From Gentiana macrophylla (lineage: Eukaryota; Streptophyta; Magnoliopsida; Gentianales; Gentianaceae): 64,000 nt of DNA. Location of the stretch: NCBI GenBank assembly GCA_026214975.1, contig CM047813.1, positions 27,040,797 through 27,104,796 on the forward strand, read 5' to 3'. A program made the translations under genes and the position numbers. Below are positions 45,186 through 57,136 of this stretch, piece after piece (position 1 is the first letter of the stretch; each line of letters opens with the position of its first letter). The notes below the pieces were generated by a model that saw nothing but the letters and a program-made list of their open reading frames with translations, did no database searches and had not been told where the DNA came from.

Positions 45186-47535
45186 GTGATGGAGGCTCGA
45201 AATGAGCCGAATCTGTCAAAAGAGGCGATGGAGATCGACCGAGAAGAGAATAAGAGGCCGGAAAAAGTCGTTTGCGAAACACTTCAAGTCAGAGACGTGT
45301 CCGATTTCACGGCACAGGATGAATTAATTGAGGTGATCATAAATGAGAAATATCTTGATCAGAAAGTGAAAATAGGCTGGCAAATGGAAGATAAGGAAAA
45401 TGAGGAGCTGATAGCTATGCTCAGGGAAAACTTGGATGCATTTTCTTAGGTAGTCACAGACATAAGAGGCGTAGAGCCCGAGGTCGCCCTGCATCACTTG
45501 AATGTAGACCCATGTTTCAAACCCATACAGCTAAGGGCCCGCCAATTTTTCAAGGAGAAAGAGGAAGCGATTAAAGTCGAGGTGAACAAGCTAGTCGAAG
45601 CTGGGATTGTCAAAGAACTCCAATACCCAACCTGGCTAGCCAATGTGGTGATGGTTAAGAAGCATAATGGGAAGTGGCGCATGTGCGTCGATTTTACCGA
45701 CTTAAACAAAGTGTTGAGAGGATTTTGCATCATAAAAACAAAAGAAAATTTATAAACCTATACTTAACATGCAAACTAACTCCTAACCGACCAAATATCA
45801 GGTAGTTGATAGCATAGTAGGGTAAGTACAGGGTCGATCCACAGGGAAAAGGGATGTTGAATCTAATTTCACTAATCTCCTAAATTGTTACTCTTAAACG
45901 AAATAAACGAAAGAAAGAGACATAAAAAACAAAGAACAAATCAAATAAATCTAACCTAGAAAACAAAATAAAACAATCTAAACTAAAGACATGGGATCAA
46001 ACAACCAATATACAAACCTATGTGATCTCAATCCTAGTTAATCTCATGATTCTAATTCGATTTGTGGTTTCACCTTTTCACGAGACATAAACCCCTAATT
46101 CCTTAGTGAATTTATTCTCAAGCTACGGATTCCTAATTCCTTAGTAAATCCAATTCATCAATCTCTACTCTCTCGTAAGTTGAAACTGATTTTCAATACA
46201 AAACTCGGTGTAGATTCGAGTTAACTCTCGTATTTTAGAATCTAACAACCTAGATAATTAATCGATTAACTTGTCATCATTAACGATAAAAATCCTATCT
46301 TTCTATGGTGATCTAACGTTTATGCAACTTCCGTATTATAAACATCAATAGAAAACAAATCTTTCAATCTATTCTCATGGCATCATAAACACATAGAAAA
46401 GATACAAAACGAAATCAAATCATGAAGAGAAACTGAATTGAATTAATCAAGAGAACTCACATAGTTTCATACAAGGATTGATCCAAGAACGGAAAAGAAA
46501 AGCATCTAAACTACTCCTAATCTAACCTCGTTTCACCCGAGCACAAGGCTCGGGTGACCGGCCTTCAAATCTCAAGGTGCAGTGCTTGGCCTCTCTTTTG
46601 ATGTGAAGAAATTTCTGAATTAATTTAGGATTTGGGCTCTTTGTGCTTTAAATAGAAAATCGAGGCGGTTGCTACAGATAACCTAAGTCGGTTTCAAAAA
46701 AAAAAAAGCGGTGGGCGCCCGTCATCAAATTGGGCGCCCGTCCGAATGCTTGACGGGTATCGGGCGCTAGTCTGAGACGGCGTCTGAACTCTCTGTTCGA
46801 TTTTATGCCTTTGAGCGCTGCGTTCAGATTTTTAAACGCTTGATTCGATCGGGCCTTTCGTCCGCTTTATTTGGGCGCCATCCATTATCGAAAATCTTGA
46901 TATTTCCATCTTTATCTTCATTGATTTCTTTCCTTATCTCTTTTATTCTTCCATATCTTTGATTGATCCTCTCTCATCTCGAAATTAGCTCTTTAGGATC
47001 ATCTTTTCCATCATCAATGAGTATCTACAAGAGGATCAAAACATACCAAAGTGTAACATATTTCCAAAATAACATAAAATCATCAAATAAAGACTAAAAT
47101 TGATACGTTTTCATATTTAACCATTAAAAACACCATTTACTCAATATTTACATATGTAGCTCAAAATCTATGAAAATCATACGAATGTAGGGGAAATTGA
47201 TATAGAAAATATATGTAAAAATCACTATAAATTAGCCCTTAACACAAAGCATGCCAAAGGACCCTTACGAGCTGCCGCGGATCAACAGGATGGTCGATCG
47301 AATCACCGGGTTTGAAATGCTGAGTTTTCTAGATGCGTATTCTGGGTATCATCAAGTACGTATGGCAGGTGATGAGAAAGAGATGACCGCTTTCAGGGCA
47401 GTAGGCGGAATGTTTTATTATGAGATGATGCCTTTCGGTTTGAAGAACGCCGGATCCACTTACCAAAGAATGGTCAACAAGGTTTTCGGTTCCTAAATCG
47501 GGAAAAATATGAAGGCGTACATCGACTACATGGTT
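45186..47535 (+). pseudogene. Tat-2 reverse transcriptase, split by a solo LTR
   Basis: The first half is 45498-45711, with FFKEKEEAIKVEVNKLVEAGIVKELQYPTWLANVVMVKK and WRMCVDFTDLNK. The second half starts at 47250 with ACPKDPYELPRINRMVDRITGFEMLSFLDAYSGYHQV, MPFGLKNAGSTYQRMVNKVF and a catalytic segment YIDYMVVK at 47518. The second Asp of the YxDD box is Tyr, so polymerase activity would be lost. A TAA at 47494 adds a stop. Removing the solo LTR and one target copy restores DLNKACPKDPY exactly. The linker before RT (45186-45449) reads acidic pre-RT sequence with a TAG at 45448. Confidence 0.9.
45712..47244 (-). mobile_element. Athila-like solo LTR
   Basis: 1533 bp, flanked by the 5 bp duplication CAAAG (45707-45711 and 47245-47249) and with no internal region. 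The minus strand starts TGTTAAGGGC and ends CCTCTCAACA. It is related to the family-B LTRs at 15789-19178. A solo LTR is the usual product of recombination between the two LTRs of a full element. Confidence 0.93.
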
Positions 47536-48588
47536 GTCAAATATGCCCGAATCGATCATCTGACGGACCTGTAGGAGACTTTCGACAACGTCAAGATGCA
47601 TTCTATGAAGCTGAATCCTGCGAAATGTACTTTCGGTGTTCAAGCCGGCAAGTTTCTGGGCTTCATGGTCACCAGAGGGGAATCGAAGCGAATCCAGAAA
47701 AAATTCAAGCCCTGGCAAATATGAAGGAGCCCACTTGTGTGAAAGAGGTTCAGAGACTAAATGGAAGGATCATAACTCTGGGAAGATTCGTCTCAAAATC
47801 TGCTGACAAGTGTCTTCCGTTCTTCAAGATCTCAAAGGGAATATGAATTTCGAATGGACCGAGGAATGCTCGCAAGCCTTCAGAGCCATCAAGACTTATT
47901 TGGCAAGCCCTCCCCTGTTAGTCAGTCCCATACTAGGGGACGAACTTTTTCTTTATTTGGCGGCCTCGGACCGGGCCGTTGCTGCTGTTCTTGTCAAGGA
48001 GGATGGGACCTTCCAAAAACCCGTTTACTATGTTTCAAAAGCCCTCAGTCCCGTTGAGAGCCGTTACCTAAATGCAGAAAAAATTGGCTTACTCGCTTGT
48101 CATAGCAGCCAAAAAATTAAGGGCTTACTTTTCTACACACGCGATCATCGTACTGACAAATAGTCCACTACGACAGCTGTTGTACAAGCCGGACCTATCA
48201 GGTCGTTTGCTACGATGGGCTATCGAGTTAACCGAATTCGACATCCGATACGAGCCCAGAAAAGCAATCAAGGCTCAATCTCTGGTGGATTTCATAGTCG
48301 AAACAAGCTTCAACGAGGAAGAATCCGCCGGACAGCCTAGCTCGCCGAGCGTCGATGAATTAAATACCCAAACAGTGGTCTCGCCGCAAAGGCCGAGTCA
48401 CTGTTGGCAGATGTATGTCGACGGAGCCGCGAGCCGAAATGGCTGTTGTGCCGGGATAATACTCTCGAGTGTGTGTTCGTTCAAGAGATTGAGAAGACCT
48501 TAAGGTTTAACTTCACGGCTTCCAACAACCAAGCCGAATCTGGCGGTCATAGCCGGGTTGGGCGCCAAAGCAATGGGCGTTGAAAAGT
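47536..48588 (+). pseudogene. Tat-2 RT tail, RNase H and start of second RNase H
   Basis: The RT thumb and connection read CTFGVQAGKFLGFMV, then IQALANMKEPTCVKEVQRLNGRI and FFKISKG. The first RNase H carries FQKPVYYVSKALSPVESRYLNAEK and VLTNSPLRQLLYKPDLSGRLLRWAIELTEFDI. The second RNase H starts at WQMYVDGAASRNGCCAGI near 48410 and breaks off after FTASNNQAES near 48540, where the sequence passes into CACTA-like DNA. The rest of the second RNase H, integrase, any extra ORF and the 3' LTR are missing. Confidence 0.9.
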
Positions 48589-48987
48589 GATTATGCGGTT
48601 TGTCGCTAATTCGTAGCAATGTTGTCTCAATTTCTTTGCAAAAAATAATTATGCGGTTTGTCGCTAATTCGTAGAAATATTATCGAATATATGTGACAAT
48701 TTTGCGATGTGGGCAGATATGTCAGTTAGTGTCAGATTAGCAACGAAGACTTTTATGACCAATCCATTTGTCATAGAATTCTCACAAATTATGGCATCCG
48801 AATTTGGCGCAAAGATTTGTGACAGAATAGTCACATACATTTTGCCACGTACATATTTTGTCACAATGTTGTCTAAATTTATTGCAAAAAAAAGGATTAT
48901 GCGGTTTGTCGCTAATTCGTAGCATTATTGTCGAAAATTTGTGACAAACATTTTTCGTCACAAAAATTCGTCACAATTGCGGGAAAT
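48589..48987. mobile_element. Right end of a CACTA-like transposon
   Basis: Contains three copies of ATTATGCGGTTTGTCGCTAATTCGTAG (48586, 48649 and 48896) and many GTGACA/GTCACA motifs. It ends GCGGGAAATTCTAATTG, whose reverse complement CAATTAGAATTTCCCGC matches the left terminal string near 33709. Confidence 0.55.
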
Positions 48988-49523
48988 TCTAATTGATTTT
49001 GCTTTAAATTAAGATTCCCATATTTAAAGATATTAAAATAAAGAAAAATTCCGTAAAATACACAAATAAAGTATATAATTTGGTGATAAAATAGGGATTA
49101 ATTAATATGAATTGATGCAAGTGGTCTAAAATAAGAGTAGTAGCAAGGTGATAGCACATCGTGGCTTGCTTTGGGAATGTGCTAATATATACCTCCCAAC
49201 ACTCTTTAAATCATGACACCGACAATCGCAGATGATCTTGTTAACTTCTTTATTGTTTTTCTTAAAAAAAGGTTAAACCCTAACCTTGAAGATCCTCACT
49301 CGTCCGATTTCACAGAATGAGTTGAGATGTTAATCAGGGACCTAGCAGCTCAGAGTTGAGGGCTGCCTTTTACCAAGAAACCAAAGAAGTCGTCCTTTAC
49401 GAGATTCAAAACTCCACACTCTAGCTCCACAGCCTGCTTGTCTACTACAACACCCAAGCTCTTTACCACTGGTAGCCATAACTGTGGGGATTCTTTATTG
49501 TTTTTAATCTTATAGGTTTTGAG

Positions 49524-49607
<84 letters not shown>

Positions 49608-50655
49608 GCATTACTTGTCTAAAAGTATATATGTTAGAGTGAAATGTGCTAAATTAACATACATAAACTACGCATCACAACCGAACAATAACAATTCATC
49701 ATATGTTTGCTCTTTTTTGAGATATCGACATGTTCCTTATAAGTTATAACACTACAAAACATTCTCAATCAAAAGGAATGAGTGAGCATTGATTAGATGC
49801 TTAGTGTAGTAGATTAAAAACAAGATTCATGTTTGTCATAAGTCGAAAGACATGACATTAATCTAATTTATCCGGTTGACAAACATTTTAAAAGCAACAA
49901 TCATAAAGAAACTACTTTAAAAAACATACTTGCTTAACAATGCGTAAAACATGCATGGTTGCCTACACTCATTACCATTAGTTATTTTAAACGTATTTGT
50001 TCAGTTACTTGAATCACTTAATTACCATGCTCATCTTACCGGTCATATATACTTACGTAAGCTACTTACCATTCTTACTTGCATGCATGTTTCACATTCT
50101 TGTCATGCTAACATGCAACATCTTATGGACACAACTAGATATTCAAGGGTACAACATCATGGTGAAACCCCACCATGAGGCCATGGTGCAACTTGGGTAA
50201 CCTGACTAGCCAACATCCCACGTGACATGTAAAATTACGGTATTTCTGTAATACAGTGAGTTGCAACAAGGGAACTCCAACTAGTCAAACATCCAACACG
50301 ATCTTTAAATCACAACACTAATGTAATACGAGGTGGGTCATTAATCATTTTCACCAAGACTAACTAGAAAACACATAATGCACATAGGAGCGAGATAATT
50401 TCATGTTCTATCTAATATTCTAGCCTATGTGATCATGCATAAGTTTCATAGCAACTACAAACCCTCAATCCTATCTTCACTAGCTAAACGTATACATTAA
50501 GTACAAAGAACATTTCACAAAATATTTCAAGAAAATAGAGTGTATTGAAAATACATACGTACAAACACAGAACAAACAGAAACCATGAACCAGACATCCA
50601 AGTGATTCCCGGACACGAAGACGAAGAGTCAATTTATGTCACTGAATTACCCCGC
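48988..50655. other. Intergenic DNA with a (TA)n microsatellite
   Basis: No gene recognised. The (TA)n tract at 49525-49606 is 82 bp. On the minus strand at 49495-49345 a frame of about 50 codons (LGVVVDKQAVELECGVLNLVKDDFFGFLVKG) looks protein-like but has no family I recognise. Confidence 0.5.
49525..49606. repeat. (TA)41 microsatellite
   Basis: An uninterrupted run of TA repeats. Confidence 0.98.
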
Positions 50656-50852
50656 CTTCACTACTAAAAATTCTACTTTTTGCCACATTTGGAAAGTGCC
50701 ACTAAAGCCTAAATAAGTGACACAATAGACCTATTGTGACGCTTTTATTGTTTTGTGTCACCCGTGGCAAGCAACTATGTGGCAAAGGTTCTTGCCACGC
50801 CTTTGGCCAAAGTGCGGCAAAAGTAAAAATCTATTGCCACGCAGACTATACA

Positions 50853-51016
50853 CCGCGGCAAAAAAGTAAAATCTATTGTCATGGTGGCTCACCGTGGCAA
50901 AAAGTTAAAAACTATTGCCACAGTACCACACCGCGGCAAAAAAGTAAAATCTCTTGTCATGGTGCCACACCGCGGCAAAAAGTTAAAATCTATTGTCATG
51001 GTGCCACACCGCGGCA
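50853..51016. repeat. Subterminal tandem array of about 39 bp units
   Basis: Five starts of CCGCGGCAAAA or CCGTGGCAAAA at about 50853, 50892, 50931, 50971 and 51010, each followed by a variant of AGTAAAATCTATTGTCATGG. These are probable transposase-binding repeats of the CACTA. Confidence 0.85.
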
Positions 51017-51046
51017 AAACAAATAAAATTAAAAAAAAAATCAGAA

Positions 51047-51131
51047 AATTTCCCCACCCCAATCCACACCCCTTTTTAACCAACCCCGCCCGCCCCACCC
51101 AAACCCCGCCCCACCCCCACCCCCACCCCCT
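51047..51131. repeat. C-rich block inside the CACTA
   Basis: CCCCACCCC and CCCGCCC variants directly after the subterminal array, matching the layout at 34375-34535. Confidence 0.85.
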
Positions 51132-54100
51132 GAAAAAAGATTACTTAACCCACCTTAGTTTCATTAAGCTTGAGTAATCACAAGTACTCTCAAGTAATCT
51201 TTAATTATACACTTACATCAATCTCAAGCAATCATTTCAGCATTAATCTCAAGCCCACAACATTTCTTACTTTTCACTTAAAACACATAAAAGAAACACA
51301 TTTTGAAAAGATTATTGGCACCAGTGAAGTAGCCAGTTAAGTGCAATTCGCATACAATTTGGGATAGTCTACACAACAATGTTATCATACCAATGATGCA
51401 AAAACTCCATGTCCGCAGCTTTATCAAACCAGCTGTACTAATTTCTATATGATGCAAAAACTCCATGGTCATTGAAATATCATAGAATTGAAGGTAAGAA
51501 CCAAATGTTCTAACTTGTCTGTCTTCTTACACCTTCTGGGCAATTCATCTTTATAATTTGACTTCTTGTCATTTTATAATGTGCCACCCCACCTCCTTAA
51601 AACCCTAGTCCGCAAAACCCGATGTGAGGAAAAACGGGTGCTAGGGAAAGAGGGCATAAACACCCATTAATCAACTCTTAATCATTCATGTTCATCTTAA
51701 TTATAGTTGCTGTTCTAAGGAAAAAAAATATGGCTGCTACTGCTGTAATTCAACCTTTCGAAATCCCGCACTATGTCGAACCTAATCATTCTTCCTTCCG
51801 AAGCTTTAATGAATCAGGGAACACACACAAGATGCTTCAATGTGTGTGCATGTACGTGATGCTGAAAGAAACGCTAACAAAAACTTATAAGACTAATACC
51901 AGACAAACTCCGTGAGAAACCAAACGGAATGTCGTTAAAGACAATCAGAAACATTTAAAAAGAAATGCAGCCTCACCAGATAGCTCCCACTTCTTGAATC
52001 TCACAAGCCATGAATCTGAACCGACTTTTGTTCATAAGACCTGATCCACATAGGTTCTAAATTTTTATATTTACAGAACTCATGACTCTAGCCACACAAC
52101 AAATACACGCATAGTTGAAGGTCACCCCAACTCAAATATTTGTAGACAAAGAAATGGCTGAAAGCATAACAAAGCAAACACTCAATACAGAAGTAAACAA
52201 AGGGATAGTACCTGGAATTAAGGTTAGGCCAATGCAGCGAGAATTAGAGAAATGTATCAGCTCAAAAAATCTACATTGCACACATCAAATCTGTTTAAGG
52301 GGGCACTAATAGGATTGTAATTAGAACCATTACCACTCTAGTTCACAAGAAAAAAGCTCATGTGCAATTAGGTGGTAAATGCAAAATTAGATACAAGAAT
52401 TTGAGTAGGTAGCCAACATTTTACCTGATAAATAGAAGCTCTAACTTCATTAGATGCCAGTAGAAGCTCCTAATAACAAACTATGTTGCACTTGTGTCAC
52501 AGAAAAGTTCTCTGACTTTTATCATTCTCTCCCTCGGTCGCTCCAATTTGTCAGCCTTCAAAATCTGCCAATATGAGTGTGTGATCATTGCATAGAGAAA
52601 GAAAAAAGTCTATAAAATAGAAGAGAAGCTTAAAACATGTTTTTAAGGATTCCCTAATTAGTAAAATCCAAGAGCCACAACTGGAAGAATCACTACAGTC
52701 CATGCAGAAAATGAAACCAAGTAAAGAAACAGCATAATCCACCGGCTATTAAAAATAAAACCTCTTATGTTGTATATGATCATGAGCAATATTCCATGAT
52801 CGCAGGAGGAATTGCACATTTAGTATATGTGGACATAACATACTTGTCTATAGTCACAAAACAATGCAGCGAGCTGCTCCTCAGTGATCTAGTACATGGA
52901 TACCAAACATGTACCAAACTGACCAAAACCAGACCATAGGCAATAAGGTTAAGCATTTAAAACAAGAACTGAACATAGAAATGCATATAATCAGATAAGC
53001 AAAAGCAGGCAACCAAGTTGAACACCGGACATGACAATCTGGACATGTCTAGGTACGTAATCTGGACAAGTCCAGAAAAAATCGAGACAAGTGCTTGGAC
53101 ATGGTCGATCGCCAAAACAGATCCAAAATAAGATCAAGGCAATTACCATAATGCAAATCAGGTATTACGACAATCATATGCATATAGGAGTGAGACTTGA
53201 CTTTTACGAGACCAAAAACAGACCCAACGAAAGACCTTAAACAAGTTGTTCATAGCACAAAACCGCACTCTAATGCTAGGCGATCAAATGATCCAAAGGC
53301 ACACCCACAATGAGATAAGCATATATAATCTTAACCAATGACGATCTTGATGAAGCGAGAGTCTGAACCAAACATTCTCCACTATCATACATTAAATTGT
53401 ACTGTGGCTTGCGCTTTAAAACATCAAAAGGTTCTCCACGGTCACCACCGAACCATTCTCTTTCGAAAATCATTTGGTGTCTCCTTCAAAGATCAAAAAA
53501 AAAATCAATGAGAAATGGAAGATAAGGGACAAAAGCGTAAAACCGATGGTGATCCATAACCAAGAAATAATTTTGAGCATACAATTGCTAAATGATTTCG
53601 ATCTCAAGTGCTTAAAATGGAAAGTACTACAAATGTGTAACGACTATTGAAAGAAGACCAATAGAAAACCACCCAAGAGAGAAGCCACAGGTCAATGTCA
53701 ATCAAAAGACTATAACTATCACATACTCATATCAAATAGGAGGATGATTTTGGCATCCATTTGGATAACAACTATAACTTATAAAGCACTCACAAAGATA
53801 AATTTATATTGAAATAGAGCTAGCACATTCAACTTGATCTCTCGAAACAACATTTTTCACACACTCAACACAATCAACAAAGGCCCACATCACCTCACAC
53901 TACCCTAAAACATACATAGACGATAATTACTAGTGTAAAAGTCATTACAATTCCCCCTACCATTTTCCAAAGCATTCAAAGCGTCTCATCTCTCCTCAAA
54001 CCACGATCCACGAACATTATTCCCATTAGTAGTTTAATCAAAACTTCTTTTCATGAAAGGAAAAAGACAACAAAGCGTATGAAGAGGAACGGAAAAATAA

Positions 54101-55419
54101 GGCAGACCGTACAACCTCTATCAATCGAGCAAAATCTAGGCTCGGATACTTGGAAAAATTAATATAAAGGATGAGAATCACTGCGGTATCCAAATGAATT
54201 CTTAGCACTTCTTTACCTGGATTACCATCTCGTCTTTCAATGAATTACGCCACTTTGTCCTTCTTCGCAGTATCGCAAGTGACTCATTGTAAGCACCTAA
54301 TGAAACACTTGGAAAAGTAAAAACACTTGCGTTTTTTCAACTCAAAAAATTCACGTCCCAATAAAACCACCATAATAAAACAAAGTTCAAACATCAAACT
54401 TGCTAAATACAATAATGCACAAAGTCTCAACCATCAAACCATTAACTGTTACCATCAATCTCCATAATGAGGCATGACTCCCAACCCTCGACCCATCAAC
54501 AAGGATCAAAATGAAGTGTTTATACCCGCTAATTAATCAATTAATTACCAAAAAACCATCACATGATGCTCAATTAATTCCTCTAGCAGAGCTAATACTC
54601 GTTTTCATACAGATTAATGCTTTACACGGTGTAAATTTCACCTTTGCGAATATGAGTGAGATATTATCCAGTTCTGAGCAAAGTCATACAACAAAACGCA
54701 CAAATTTAGACCGAAAACCTAAAAGGCATGTTAAATCATACGAAAAGAAACAAAGGACGAAAATTCAAGGAATGATCCATAGCATCTCCGATGTTTACCT
54801 TAACTCCAGCAAAAAACATATCATCACCAGCAACCAACGAAATTTTGATCGTTAATCCTTTTTTCATTTATTTGAGGAATCGATCGAAGAAAATGAAACT
54901 AAAATAATCGCGTATGCAATCGCAAATCCTTTATTCGTCTCATAAACGAGTAGCATCTGGATCAAAGAATGAGAAAATCTGAGAAGATTGAGAATCTGAG
55001 AAGATTGAGCATCTAAGAGTATAAAGGATCGAAGAATAAGAAAATCTAAGAAGATGGAAAAGGATCGCCGAAGAAAAAATAATGGAAGGTTCTGATGGGA
55101 ATTGAAGGATTTTTTCTTTTTTGAGTGGAAATAAAGGATTTTATGTACAATACAAAATCACTTATTATTTTATAATAATTTTATCTGAGTTAATTGAGAA
55201 AAAAAAATATAATAATACCTTATGCCACGGTCTATGTTAATGGTGACGCAAAATGCACACCCTAATTTTGTCCCGGAGATTTTCTGCGTTTGATAAATAA
55301 AAAATATTGGCTTTTGTGGCGCACAATGTCAAAGTGCCACAGAAAAGGATATTATAGCAACAGTTTTGTAGTGCGTGGCAAGAAGTCCGACACAATACCA
55401 TGTTTTTCTTGTAGTGCTT

Positions 55420-56499
55420 CTTGAATATGTTTTCGTCCAACAACTACTAAGGTAAAAAAAAATGAAAACAGAAAGCTGGGACAAATTTAAAATGAGGTGT
55501 CATGCCCATAGAAAGAAATAGCAATCCCTTTCATCACTTTTCTTTATGCTTCCCTGGGTTAGGTAGCTTGAAAGGGAAATTTAATTTGCATTAGAAAAGG
55601 CAAACAATTCAGCAAGTTTGGCAATTAACACTGATTTGAAAAATAGGGTGTTTACACAGATTTGGCAATAGGGACCAGCATTTTTGAACCAAACAGCAAC
55701 TTGATCTTATTTAGTTCAGACATTGTCACCATCATATGAACCTACCAGCCCTTTGATTTTACATTACATGCAGTTTTAAGATACATAGCCACTTAATTTG
55801 GGGGACTTGCTTGAAAATGATAGTGTGATATTTCAATTTTCAAGGATAAGAAGTGTAAATAACTATAAAAAAAAGAGAATAAAACTAAAAAAATGTAAAC
55901 AACGACAAAATTAGCCACCAACTTGAAGATTTTGGTTAGTTAAATTCATCAGATTATTTAAGACACTTTTTTTTTTTAAAGCTCTCCATTATCCTAATCC
56001 ATTGATCCGACCGATTCTAGCGGAGTTAGTGATTTAAATGCAGTCATCTCACTCATACTGGTAAAATCACTTTTTATTATACATATTTAAACATCACATT
56101 TTTTTAATTTTAAAATACTCAGTATCGATTAATATCTTAATGAATCTTTTATTAATTAATAGATTCAAACATCACCTTTTTATATTTTACATAATCTCAA
56201 CACAGAGTCAATTGCACGAAAATCTCTTCTTACGGATTCATTGTCCATGATAAAATGCATCTTAATCTTTATCTTATAAGTTTCACCACTACGATATATT
56301 ATCCTTCAACTAAATAAAAAGAGGCAAGAAAATTTAAAACTACAACAGTTAATAAAAAAACGGAGTAATAATAATGATGAGCCAATAGTATTGCAATTTT
56401 AGATTTTTTTTTATCAATAAAGTTAATCAATTTATTCAGATTCAAGAAAGAGCCCACATGCTCTTATTCAGGGCCGGCCACTGTTCTTTTATCCATAAA
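55420..56499. other. AT-rich intergenic DNA, no gene seen
   Basis: Poly(T) and poly(A) runs with stops in all frames. No repeat ends recognised. Confidence 0.55.
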
Positions 56500-56880
56500 C
56501 TCCAAAATTATCAAATAATGTCAAAAAAAACCCAAGCAATGCTCGAACTTAATAAATGGACAACGCTTCATAATATCTAATTCTGAACGTGACAATGTCG
56601 AAATTGCAGAAGTTCCAATGATCGTGGATTCCTGTAAAACATGTAACCACCAGACCTCTAAGCTTTCATGACCATCATAGCACCTTTAATTATTTTCAAA
56701 ACTCCACCTTCACCGGTATTCCTAAAAAACCAAGAGTCGATCTCCAGTGCGCCCAAAGAGATGAGATTTTTCTTCGTATCCAGTCTGACTTGCTTAAGTG
56801 TTCTCAGCACCATCGAGGGTCTTGATTCTAACCGTATCAATATCAACAAACTTGCAAACTGCGTCGTTGCCCAACGAAAC
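56500..56880 (-). pseudogene. copia pol fragment (protease end and GAG-pre-integrase)
   Basis: The minus strand reads GNDAVCKFVDIDTVRIKTLDG in one frame, VRLDTKKNLISLGALEI in the next, then GEGGVLKIIKGAMMVMKA. This is the usual order between copia protease and integrase. These blocks are exactly what is missing from the copia element at 62987-63506, so the fragment may come from the same family. It adjoins the short LTR-like repeats at 56881. Confidence 0.8.
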
Positions 56881-57136
56881 TATTAGAATATTAAATTGTA
56901 TAGAGAATATATTCTATATTTAGAATGTAATTATATAGGATATTCTCCCTTACAAAGATAGATATTGTAATATTCTAATACACCCCAAGGAAACTATTAG
57001 AATATTAAATTGTATAGACAATATATTCTATATTTAGATTGTAATTATATAGGATATTCTCTCTTACAAAGAGAGATATTGTAATTACATTCTAAATATA
57101 GAATATATTGTCTATACAATTTAATATTCTAATACA
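56881..57136 (-). repeat. Two short copia LTR-like copies, one palindromic
   Basis: Copy 1 is 56881-56982 and copy 2 is 56995-57136. Each is preceded by CCAASGAAAC on the plus strand. On the minus strand copy 2 starts TGTATTAGAATATT right after the RNase H frame and a G-rich tract (ACGGGGG). Copy 2 is a near-perfect hairpin: arms 56995-57047 and 57082-57134, 53 bp with one mismatch, and the 34 bp loop holds a second stem CTCTCTTACAAAGAGAG. Confidence 0.85.

Larger units (their letters stand above)
50659..55416. mobile_element. CACTA (En/Spm) DNA transposon, 4758 bp, non-autonomous
   Basis: The left end is CACTACTAAAAATTC and the right end is TTTTTCTTGTAGTG (CACTACAAGAAAAA inward). The 3 bp target duplication CTT is at 50656-50658 and 55417-55419. 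Subterminal regions at both ends are rich in TTGCCAC/GTGGCAA motifs. No TNP2-like transposase motif was read in any frame, so it needs a partner element. Internal DNA (51.2-55.1 kb) is AT-rich. It contains a few exon-like minus-strand stretches (near 54300-54220 and 53473-53280) that could be captured host sequence or degraded transposase; I cannot tell which. Confidence 0.88.

Noticed and set aside
49519..49749. Ile-Tyr repeat frame
   Set aside because: Translation of the (TA)n microsatellite.
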